Below are positions 34,537 to 44,100 of a stretch of DNA of 64,000 nucleotides, one piece after another (the first letter of the stretch is position 1; each line of letters begins with the position of its first letter). The notes below the pieces were generated by a model. The model was given only the letters and a program-made list of their open reading frames with translations, was not told the origin of the DNA and made no database searches. Source of the DNA: Phycisphaerae bacterium (GTDB lineage: Bacteria > Planctomycetota > Phycisphaerae > Sedimentisphaerales > Anaerobacaceae); NCBI GenBank assembly GCA_012744475.1, contig JAAYBV010000065.1, positions 110,187 to 174,186 of the forward strand, in the 5' to 3' direction. Both the position numbers and the translations under genes were made by a program.

Positions 34537-36912
34537 ATGAAAGGTCACCTTGTTCGATCCGCGATCATCATGCTCAGTCTCGGCGTCGTTTCACTCGGCT
34601 GGGCCGACGACGGCAGCCGATCCGACCTGAAGCTGTGGTACGCCGAACCCGCCCAGGCCTGGACACACGCACTGCCCGTGGGCAACGGGCGGCTCGGCGC
34701 CATGGTGTTCGGAGGCACCGCAGAAGCGCGTTACCAGCTCAACGAAGACTCGCTGTGGTGCGGCCGGCCTCATGTCTATGCCCGCGACGGCGCCGCCCGA
34801 TACCTGCCTGAGATTCGCCGGCTGCTCCTGGACGGCCAACAACGCCAGGCGGAGCAACTGGCGATGGAGCATTTCATGTCGTCGCCCCTTCGCCAGGTCC
34901 CCTACCAGCCGTTCGGAGACCTCAAGCTGAGTTTCCCAGGACACGAAGAAGTGGAGGCCTACCATCGAGAACTGGACCTCGACACCGCCATCGCCACGAC
35001 GACCTATCGCGTCGACGGCGTAGCCTACACGCGACAGACCTTCGCCAGCTTCCCCGACCAAGTGCTGGTGGTTCGCCTCTGGTGTGACGAGCCCGGCTCG
35101 CTGCGCTTCACGGCCACGCTGACCAGCCCCAACGAAGACGTGCGAACGCGAAAGGTGGATGACCGGACGCTGGCGATCTCCGGGCGGGCGCGTGACTTCA
35201 AGATGCAGGGGGCAGAGACCCCGATACCCGGCGCTGTGCGATTCGAGGGCCGCTGCCAGATCCGCATCCGCGGAGGCCAAGCCACGGTCGACGACAAACA
35301 GATCAGGGTCGAGGGCGCCAATGCCGCAATGCTGATCCTCGCTATGGCCACCAACGTCCGGACGTACAAGGATCTCTCGGCCGATCCCGGACAACGATGC
35401 GATGAGGTGCTCCGTAAGGCCGCCGAGAAGACGCCGCGACAGCTCCGCGACGCTCACGTGGCCGATCACCAGGCGCTGTTCCGTCGCGTCTCGCTCGATC
35501 TGGGTCCGGCGAAAACGGCCGAGTTGCCCACCGACCAGCGGGTGCTGAAGTTCGCCGAACGCGAAGACCCGCAGTTGGCTGCTTTGTTCTTCCAGTACGG
35601 GCGATACCTGATGATCGCCAGCTCGCGCGCAGGCGGCCAGCCTGCCAATCTCCAGGGACTCTGGAACGAGAGCACCAGCCCACCGTGGGACAGCAAGTAC
35701 ACGGTCAACATCAACACCGAGATGAACTACTGGTTGACCGAGCCGACAAACCTCAGCGAGTGCGGCCGGCCGCTGTTCGACGCCCTGACCGAGATCGCTG
35801 AATCAGGCCGATCTACCGCGAAGAAGCACTACGACGCCTCCGGCTGGGTGCTCCACCATAACTTCGACCTCTGGCGCGGCACCGCTCCGATCAACGCTGC
35901 CAACCACGGCATTTGGCCCACCGGAGGCGCCTGGCTCTGCCAGCACCTGTGGTGGCACTACGTCTACGGCGGCGACGAGCGGTTTCTCAGGGACCGGGCG
36001 TATCCGTTGATGAAGGGAGCCGCCGAGTTCTTCGTCGACTATCTGATCGAAGACCCGCGAAGCGATCGGCGATGGCTGATCAGCGGTCCGAGCAACAGCC
36101 CCGAGAACGGCGGTTTGGTCATGGGCCCGACGATGGACCACCAGATCATCCGCGACCTCTTCACCAACACGGCCGAAGCGGCGCGCGTGCTGGGCGTTGA
36201 TGAGGAGTTCGCCAGGAAGCTCGATGCGTTGCGGGTCCGCATCGCCCCCAACCGGATCGGCCGGCACGGCCAGCTCCAGGAATGGTTTGAGGACAAGGAT
36301 GATCCGAAGAACGAGCATCGCCACGTCTCGCACCTGTGGGGGCTGTTCCCGGGTAGTGAGATCACAGTCGATACGCCCGAACTGCTCGCCGCCGCGAGGC
36401 AGTCGCTGATTTTTCGGGGCGATGGTGGCACCGGCTGGAGCCGCGCCTGGAAGATCAACTTCTGGGCCCGCCTGCTCGACGGCGACCACGCCCACCTGAT
36501 GCTCAGGAATCTGCTGACGCTGACCGACTCGCCCCTGACGGACTACAAGGGTGGAGGCGTATACGCCAACCTCTTCGATGCCCATCCGCCGTTCCAGATC
36601 GACGGCAATTTCGGGGCCACGAGCGGCATCACGGAAATGCTGATGCAGAGCCACCGGAGCGACGCCGAAGGCCGCTACCTCATCGAACTCCTTCCCGCCC
36701 GGCCGAGCGCCTGGCCCGAGGGCAGGATCTCCGGCCTGCGAGCACGCGGCGGATTCACACTTGACATCGCGTGGAAAAATGGTATGCTCTCCGAGGCATA
36801 CATCAAAGGCTCAGGAGACAGTTCCTGTATCGTCCGCTATGGACGCCGGACGGTGCAGATCAAGCCTGCTGCAGCAGGTATCAGGCTGGACGGGAATCTG
36901 AAGTCATTTTGA
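34537..36912 (+). CDS. GH95-family alpha-L-fucosidase-like glycosidase
   Basis: 791 residues with an export signal (IIMLSLGVVSLGWA). Domain order is that of GH95: N-terminal beta-sandwich (LWYAEPAQAWTHALPVGNGRLGAMVFGG, EDSLWCGRP), a linker, then the (alpha/alpha)6 barrel with QPANLQGLWNESTSPPWDSKYTVNINTEMNYW, PTGGAWLCQHLWWHY, and FQIDGNFGATSGITEMLMQSH, and a C-terminal beta domain. The NINTEMNYW and QIDGNFG motifs hold the residues known as catalytic in GH95. It probably removes terminal fucose (or galactose) from host or algal glycans outside the cell. It follows nagA by 57 bases. Confidence 0.93.
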   Translation: MKGHLVRSAIIMLSLGVVSLGWADDGSRSDLKLWYAEPAQAWTHALPVGNGRLGAMVFGGTAEARYQLNEDSLWCGRPHVYARDGAARYLPEIRRLLLDGQQRQAEQLAMEHFMSSPLRQVPYQPFGDLKLSFPGHEEVEAYHRELDLDTAIATTTYRVDGVAYTRQTFASFPDQVLVVRLWCDEPGSLRFTATLTSPNEDVRTRKVDDRTLAISGRARDFKMQGAETPIPGAVRFEGRCQIRIRGGQATVDDKQIRVEGANAAMLILAMATNVRTYKDLSADPGQRCDEVLRKAAEKTPRQLRDAHVADHQALFRRVSLDLGPAKTAELPTDQRVLKFAEREDPQLAALFFQYGRYLMIASSRAGGQPANLQGLWNESTSPPWDSKYTVNINTEMNYWLTEPTNLSECGRPLFDALTEIAESGRSTAKKHYDASGWVLHHNFDLWRGTAPINAANHGIWPTGGAWLCQHLWWHYVYGGDERFLRDRAYPLMKGAAEFFVDYLIEDPRSDRRWLISGPSNSPENGGLVMGPTMDHQIIRDLFTNTAEAARVLGVDEEFARKLDALRVRIAPNRIGRHGQLQEWFEDKDDPKNEHRHVSHLWGLFPGSEITVDTPELLAAARQSLIFRGDGGTGWSRAWKINFWARLLDGDHAHLMLRNLLTLTDSPLTDYKGGGVYANLFDAHPPFQIDGNFGATSGITEMLMQSHRSDAEGRYLIELLPARPSAWPEGRISGLRARGGFTLDIAWKNGMLSEAYIKGSGDSSCIVRYGRRTVQIKPAAAGIRLDGNLKSF

Positions 36913-36924
36913 TCCTGTTGTGGC

Positions 36925-36965
36925 CTGATCGCGAACGGCGTGTTCGCTGCGGCGTAGCAGATCAG
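36925..36965 (+). terminator. Nested hairpin after the GH95 gene
   Basis: GCGAAC/GTTCGC stem inside a wider CTGATC/GATCAG pair, followed by GGTTTTG. A rough intrinsic terminator; the T-run is short. Confidence 0.35.
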
Positions 36966-37030
36966 GGTTTTGTACGTCCCTGGACCTCGGACAACGGAGT
37001 GGGTTCGGACACGTATTGACAAGGAGGTTG

Positions 37031-37081
37031 ATGTCATCTCGTACGTTCATCTCTGCTTTCGATGCGGCGGTCGCCCGATAG
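37031..37081 (+). CDS. Possible 16-residue leader peptide
   Basis: ATG to TAG, product MSSRTFISAFDAAVAR, with AAGGAGG four bases before the ATG and TTGACA just upstream. It could be a leader ORF or chance: no conserved feature can be seen. Confidence 0.2.
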   Translation: MSSRTFISAFDAAVAR

Positions 37082-37286
37082 GACGGCTCGCAGACCGCGC
37101 ATCCATACGGGACCATCATCAGCCGGCGGCACAGCCGCGTCCCATGCGCCTCGGGAGTCCGGGACTGGCTGGCATAGAGGGGAATGGAAAGGAGGGTTCG
37201 CACAGATCACATAGGTCCCAGCTTAGGAGAGGGTGATGAGAAGGGAAACTCAGGAGGAAACCTTCACCTAAGAAAAGGAGGACGAA

Positions 37287-38072
37287 ATGAAACGGATTTC
37301 TATTCTCGTCACCGTCGTGGCGTTGGCGCCGGCGGTCGGCCGGGCAAGCGGCTGGAGTTCGCAGCGCCATCAGATCATCTACAGTCCCTATGCCTTCAGC
37401 TACAACAATCCCGGCCTGATTCCCGGCAGCATCAAGTACTCGCCGTATGCGTTCAACGCGAACAGCGCCGGCCTGGTCTACGAAGGCGCGCGCTATACGC
37501 CGTACGCCTTCAATTACCGCAGCCCCGGTCTGGTCGTCGACTATTACTGGTGGCAGCTACCGTGCTGCCCTCCGTGCCGCGTCGTCGAGGCATGCCCGGC
37601 CCCTCAGAGGAGCGTGTCGGCCAGCCGCACGAGACACCGCGCGGCGGCCTCACGAGGACCGTCGGCGTGGACCAGAAGACTGCATGAGATTCGGCAGACG
37701 GACGCTGAACATATTGTACGCCGATACCTCCAAGCTGATGGATTGGACGATTTCCGTGTCGACCGCCGTCTGAGCATCGAGAACCGAACTGCCGGTGCCG
37801 CGTTCATCTTCCACGACAAGAACCTCGTCGTGAGATACACCAACCCCGAGATCATGGAAGCTCTCCAAGCTGAAGGTGGGAGCCGGATGAAGGTGGTCGA
37901 GCGGTACGAAGAGGCTTGGGCAACGTTTGCCAGGGACATCGAGGCACGCGGCGGAACCATCTACTGTGTCAGCGCCTCGGAGCCGGACCAGATCGTCGCG
38001 GCATTGGCCGCGTGCGACGCGCTGCGCCCCACAGGTCTTTCCGATCAGATCACGATGGTCGCTAGAGAGTAA
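37287..38072 (+). CDS. Exported protein with three 19-residue YSPYAF repeats
   Basis: 261 residues, no recognised family. A signal peptide (ILVTVVALAPAVGRAS) leads to three adjacent repeats of exactly 19 residues at about 32-50, 51-69 and 70-88, each starting Y(S/T)PYAF and carrying (N/S)(P/A)GL at repeat positions 10-13. A Trp/Cys segment (YYWWQLPCCPPCRVVEACPAP) and a basic linker follow, then a compact domain of about 140 residues (RQTDAEHIVRRYLQADGLDDFRVDRRL, and FHDKNLVVRYTNPEIMEALQ) ending at residue 261. The first ATG has AGGAGG at ideal spacing. It lies between the CAZyme set and the giant LTD genes and may belong to the same surface programme; that is inference. Confidence 0.6.
   Translation: MKRISILVTVVALAPAVGRASGWSSQRHQIIYSPYAFSYNNPGLIPGSIKYSPYAFNANSAGLVYEGARYTPYAFNYRSPGLVVDYYWWQLPCCPPCRVVEACPAPQRSVSASRTRHRAAASRGPSAWTRRLHEIRQTDAEHIVRRYLQADGLDDFRVDRRLSIENRTAGAAFIFHDKNLVVRYTNPEIMEALQAEGGSRMKVVERYEEAWATFARDIEARGGTIYCVSASEPDQIVAALAACDALRPTGLSDQITMVARE
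37380..37550 (+). repeat. Three 57-base coding repeats
   Basis: Encode the YSPYAF/YSPYAF/YTPYAF units. Period is 57 bases with no spacer; identity between units is moderate at DNA level but the first six residues of each are nearly invariant. Confidence 0.75.
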
Positions 38073-38104
38073 TCCTCACCCGGAGTGTGAGAGATCTCTC
38101 GAAA

Positions 38105-41100
38105 TCACGGTGTGCCGGGCGTGGGTGGTGATGGATACCAGTTCTCCGAGCGGTTCCAGGCCACCGCCGGGATGGTCACGTCTTCGACCGCCAGGGACCG
38201 ACCGTTTCCATCCGTGGTCGGGTACCAGTCGTCCTCATAGCGGAAACGCATGATGGCCGCCTCCAGCGGCGCTGCCAGATTCAGTACGATGTCTTCTCCA
38301 CCATCGCTGAGGCGCCCGGTGTATTCCCCCGCTACGGATAGCTCCATGCCGTAGCTGTCGCGAAAGGCCGCGAGGTCGTCGACGACCACGGTACACTGTC
38401 CCGCGTCGAGCATCATCGAGCCGAAGGTGAACTGAACCCCGTCTGTGAAACGCAGACCCGTCAGATCCAACGGCTCGGCGCCGATGTTGCATAGCTCAAT
38501 ATAGTCCAGTCGGTCCCCGGCCGGCGAATGGTACATCAACTCGGTGACACGGAGGAAATCGAGCAATCGAAGCTCCTCCAGATAGGGGTACTCGCTGTCG
38601 CCTCCTTCCACGACGGTCGCCTCCATCGCGACGGAGAAGATCAGGTCGCTACTCGTCGCCGGCGTGTTCAGTCCATGAATCGCCAGGAGGTTCTCTCCCG
38701 CGCGGAGACGGTCGGCGTATTCCGAAATGTCGAAGACGGCGTCGAACGTCCGGCCATAGGACTCATGGTCAGCCTCCGCCTCCGAGTCCCACTGCGGCAT
38801 CCCCGTGATATTGGCGCGAGCCACTTCCGCGCCGTTGAGATAGGCAACGAAACCATCGTCGAATCGAACGCTCAGCATCAGTTCGTTGAAATGACCGACG
38901 AGGCCTGTCGCCATCGTGAACGGAATACGGATGTAGCAAGTCGTGTTCTGCCCGTACATCTGATCCTCGATGTCCAGACTGATCCAGTCCTCATACCCTG
39001 TGCTTCGCTCGTAGCCGATTCCGCCGGGACCGCCGGACGACCGGAGCCAGGCCGAATCATCGAACGCCGGATCGGATTTCCATGTCTCGCTCACCTCGCC
39101 CGCCGAGGCAGGAATGATGACCCTCTTGTCCGCCTCTTCGGGCACGAGCACGATCCTTGTCGCGACGAGTTCCCGCCGCACAGGATTCGACATCCCCGGC
39201 GTGGGCAGCTCAAGCCAACCCAGCCGATCCGATCCATCGGGCGCCCGTCCCTGTGACACGTCGGGCGTCTGGGGGCCGAACAGGACCTTGTCGACTTCCT
39301 TCAGATCGCGGTCGAACAATCCGATCATCTCCCCATCCGGCGAAAGCTTGAAACCGACATGGCCAAGCGACTCCTCTCCATCGGCAGCAAAGACGGCGAA
39401 ACCCCGGCCCTCGACGAAGCTCAAGGCGGCGATTCGGTATTTGTCCGGCCGTACCATTGGACGGTCTGTGAGGTAGAACCCACCGACATCGACAGGACCA
39501 TCGCCCGGATTGTACAACTCGATGAAATCACGATCAGAGAGCACCTCGGCTTCCGCCAGCCATTCGTTGATCCGGACAGCCGATGGATCGCCGAGCGGCT
39601 GGGCCAGGTTGGCGAAACCGAACGTGGGAATCGCCAGACGCCATTCGCCGTCGGGTCCCGTCCGCCCGATTGCCAGATTTGGCAACTGTGGTCCGAACTC
39701 CACCGAATCGATCAGGCTCCCATCGCGGTCGTACAGACTGAGTTGCCCTCCTTTCCTGTCGAGGGCAAAGCCAAGATGTACGCCTGATGTCGTGACATCG
39801 GCATCAGCAAGCAGAACGAGGTAATCGCCCGGATTCATCGCGACGCCGGCGGGGAAGATGAACCTGTCCGGCTGCCGGGTGTCGTCACTGAGGCTCATGC
39901 CCGACAGATTGACCACTGATGGCCCATCGTAATACAGCTCGACCAGAGCAGGGCAGGTTCCTTCGTGCTCGAAGGTCTCATTGCCGGCAAGAATCTCGTT
40001 GAGCACGAGCCGCCGGTATGTGGTGTCCACAGTCCAGGTCCGTGACGCATTGGGCTGATCCTGCCAGGCGCCGGCGGAGTTCCTGCCTCGAACGTAGACC
40101 GTGTACGACTGCCCGTTCTTCAGGCCGGTCAGCAAGATCGGGATATCCACGGAACGCTCCTCGCTCCAAGGACCGTTCGGCTCGTTGACACTGTACACGT
40201 AATGGGTGATTCCCGGTCCGCCGACGGTCAGCATCACCTGCGTCCGATACGTCCAGCCCTCGGGCTCGCCGGCGACGGAGGCCCCCGCCGGAACGAACGC
40301 GCCCATATCCAGTCCGAGCATTCCCGCCCCGCGCGCTGCCGACCACGGCTTCAGATGGAAATCGCCATCGCCTGCGAACAGCGGATCGGCATCGATGTTG
40401 CCCTCGCCCAGCGCGTGCCAATCGCTCGGCAACAGGCATCGGTCGACCGCAATATCCGTCGTGCCCCACTCCGCATCGTTCACACGAAGGTCGCCCAGCA
40501 GCGTGGGACACTGCCGGAAGATGCATGAATCGATACGCACGCCCCGACCGGGGGAGGTCGTCTGGCCCGGGATCTCGAAGTGGAAGACGGCCGCGTTGGC
40601 GTCGACCACAGTGTTGTTCTCGAACCACATGAAGGCCCGGTCCTTGATTTGCGCGACGTGTTCGACCTGGCGAAAGACATTTCGCACGACGACATAGTCC
40701 CGGCCTGCACCGGCCGAAATCACGTTCGACTCGCGCGGCGTCCTGTTGAAGCGATCCTCGATGTAGTCCATGAATACGTTGCCCTCGATGTGGGCGTCGG
40801 TCTCCAGATCGAGCGCCTCGTCGCCCCCGCCGAGGAAGACATTGTTGAGGATCTGCGGGATCGCATCGGGTCGTGTCGCGCCGTCGAAATCAACAGCGTC
40901 GTTGTGGCCGGGTGTACGCCCGAAGACGTTGCCGTCGAGAATGAATCGGCCCGCCGCAGGAACACCGCGGCCCCAGATGTGCTCGCTGAGGTTGTCCGTC
41001 GATGGAGGCTCTCCCGGCGCGAACATGTCGGTGAATACGCAGTTCCGCACGACCAGCGATGAGTCTATGGTGCGAATCCGCCGGAGATCCGTGTGATCGA

Positions 41101-44100
41101 ACGTGACGTGATCGAGCAGGAGACTGGAGTTCTCCAGGCCCACCATGCCATCGATTGTCCGACCATACTCGATCACAGCGTGACAAATCCGGTTGTCGTG
41201 TGGGGAATCAAGGAATTGCAGGCCGCCCCAGGTTCCGCCCAGTTCCGGCGTGCGGGTGAAACGGATGGTCTCGTACGCCGTTCCCTCCGCCACGAGCCGG
41301 CCTTCGACGATCAACCGCACGTTCGGGTCGAAGAACACCGTCGTCCCCGCCCCGACCGTCAAGGTGACATCAGGCGGGATGGTCAGGTCGGCGGTGATTC
41401 GGTAGGGTCCTTCGTCGGCCGTCCAGAACAGATCCCCGCCCGTCAACGGGCTCGAGGGGAACGTCGGCGTGCTCTGATAGTAACCTAAGTCCGGCAACGG
41501 GTCGCCGGGCGATGCGGCTCCGATACAGGGTGACGTTGCCATGAGACGGTAGTTGCCCCTCTGCGGATCGACGAACAGCGCGTCGGCGCTCAGATTGCCC
41601 TCGCCCGGCCAGGTCTCTCCCGTCAGACAGCAATAGCTGATGTGAACATCGGACGGCTGGTAGGGCGCCTGCACATCCACCGGTACGGTCGCATCGATAA
41701 TCGAATTGGTCACGTTGTAGACGATGGTCCCTGACGTGACGCCCGTCTTGTTGTGCGACTGGAGTCCCACGTCGACGTGACCAGGCACTTTCGACGTCAC
41801 GATGGTGGCATGATCGATGTCAACGACGGCATCGGAACCGTCGTACGCCTTGGCGGCGACGCTGGCCACGGTTGGATCCTCAGGGGCGGTGTTGTTTGCC
41901 ACGATCAGACAGCGATCGATCTCCGTCCGGCCGCCGTAGATGCTCACGCCCTTGTCCCGGCAGTCACGAATGATGGAATCCTCGATGCGAATCTCGGACC
42001 CGAGCGTATCGACGCCGTCGTCGTCCATCCGGGCAATGACGCTGCGACGGATCACACACTGCTGGCCGGCGAGCTGATCGTGGATGTAGATCCCGTCGGC
42101 ATCGTCGGCGGCGTGCATATCCGTGATCCAGCCGTCCTCGAACCGCAGTGCGGTGCCCGCGATCTCAGGTCCCATCACCGACCGGGCCAACAGGCACTGC
42201 CGGAACGTCAGGTCCGTACCGGCGCCGGCATCCATGATCTTGCCCGCGTGGTCGGTCAGACAGACGTGATCGAAGAGCAGTGTCGAGTTGGCCACCCGAA
42301 CGGCCGGGCCCGAATGGGAGTGCCCTACCGGCGGCGAGTGACCCGCCCGCGTGATGTGAGTGTAGCGAAATGTCGAAAGAGCCGCGTCGACGAAGTGCAA
42401 TTCGCCCCAGTTCTGACCGGCCCCGAGGCACGTGAACGTCACCGGGGAGGCTGCCGTGCCAAGCGACTGGATCGCACCCTGCACGTCGATATCAGTCCCG
42501 CCGCTGCCGGAGGGAACGCCCTCGATCAGGACGAGCGTGCCGGGATCGAGCGTCAGCGTGACACCCGTGGGAATTGTGAAGTCGCCACCGGTCACGTAAC
42601 ATACTCCGCTCCAGGTCTCGGATTCGCGCAGGATACCCGACACGATCTTCACGGGCTGATCGCTGACGTCGGCCAGCGTGGCACTCTGCTCGACCCCATT
42701 CACACGCACGGTCAGTGTGAAATCGCCTTGGCCCGTGAAAGTGACCAGGACGCTGCCCAAGCCGTTGCACAGCGTGCAGTGGCCGGAACTGGGGCGAATC
42801 GCCGGATTGCCGGAGACCGAAAACGTCGCGGTCGAGTCCCATGCATCTCGATCGATCGTGCCATCTGCCGCAAGCAATTCGACGCGAATCAGAACGGGAA
42901 CGCCGGGAAGATAGCTGTCTCGAACGATCAGATTGACGCCAGATGAAGCGCCCGACGAAGGATCGCCGCCGATGGCGGATTCTTTCGGATAGTTGTTCGT
43001 TAAACCGGTCGGATAGTAAACGTCCACATATCCGCCGCCCAGCGGACGGCCCGTCCCTTCGGGCCCGTCGAAGGTCTCGACGATCATGCGATTGATGCCG
43101 GGCGACAGGTCCAACAGAGTTCTGCCCAAGGCCCACTGGCCCTCGCGCGGTGACCATTGAACCGGCCGGCCATCGACGAGCACCGACCGCGTCCGCGTGG
43201 CGTCGGCCGTACCGCGAACCTCCATACCGTGTACATACGGAACGGACGCGATGGGATAGCCGGCAAGATTCGGCAGGTCGCTGCCGGCGGTGAACTCCAC
43301 GGGAATCTGCGAGAGCACATATCTGCGTCTGGCCGCAACGAAGGTCTCGATCGCCTCGATAGTCGTCTGCGGAACCCAGTCGCCCAGGGTGTTTTCCACA
43401 AACGGATTGAACCGCTCGGGCGAAAAGACCGTCTCCGCAAGGTCCGTCAACTGGGCGTAGTAGCGCCCCACAAACACAGGATGTGTGAGAAAGCGCCTGA
43501 TGACCGGCAGACTGTTGAGCCTTCCGGCCAGCCAGATCGACGTATTCGGGTCGGGCGAATTCAAAATGGTGTCCAGATCGTAAGGCAACAGCAGGAACCG
43601 GGGATCTTCGATGCCGCGGTACATGCAGTAATCGTCGCCGTAGCCGTTGCCCAGGTTCGTTTCCCGGTTGGTCAAGAACGTCTCCATCGCGAACCACCGC
43701 ATCCATTGCTCGGTATTGACGACCTTCTCGACCTCCCGCACGTACATCTCGTCCGGCGACCGATCCAGCGCATAGGTCAACGCGATCAGGTCGGACCAGT
43801 CGTTGACCGCGGCATTCGACTTCTTGACGTACCAGTCTTCCTGACCGTACGTCTGCGGTTCGCTGCCATGATAGCGAAGGTCGCAGTGTCTGCTTCGACT
43901 GACACAACTATAGACATTGCCCTGGTTGTCGTCCGGGAAATGGTTGTCCGCCCAGTCGCTGTCGTAGACCTCCAGGTGCACGTACGATCCATACATCCGT
44001 CCGGGGTCGATCGGTGCCAGGTCCTGGCCGTTCACCCTCACCTGAACGCGCGTGACATCTGGGGCCGGCATATCGGCCATGCGGTAGAGCGCATGTCCGA

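Larger units (their letters stand above)
36913..37286. other. Leader/intergenic region before the YSPYAF-repeat gene
   Basis: About 370 bases. It holds the nested hairpin after GH95, a TTGACA with an adjacent AAGGAGG and a 16-codon open frame, several purine-rich Shine-Dalgarno-like tracts, and the strong AAAGGAGGACGAA site that starts the next gene. No full-size gene is visible. Confidence 0.6.

Noticed and set aside
38089-38100. 12-base palindrome GAGAGATCTCTC between convergent genes
   Set aside because: Short and without T-run or second copy; likely chance.
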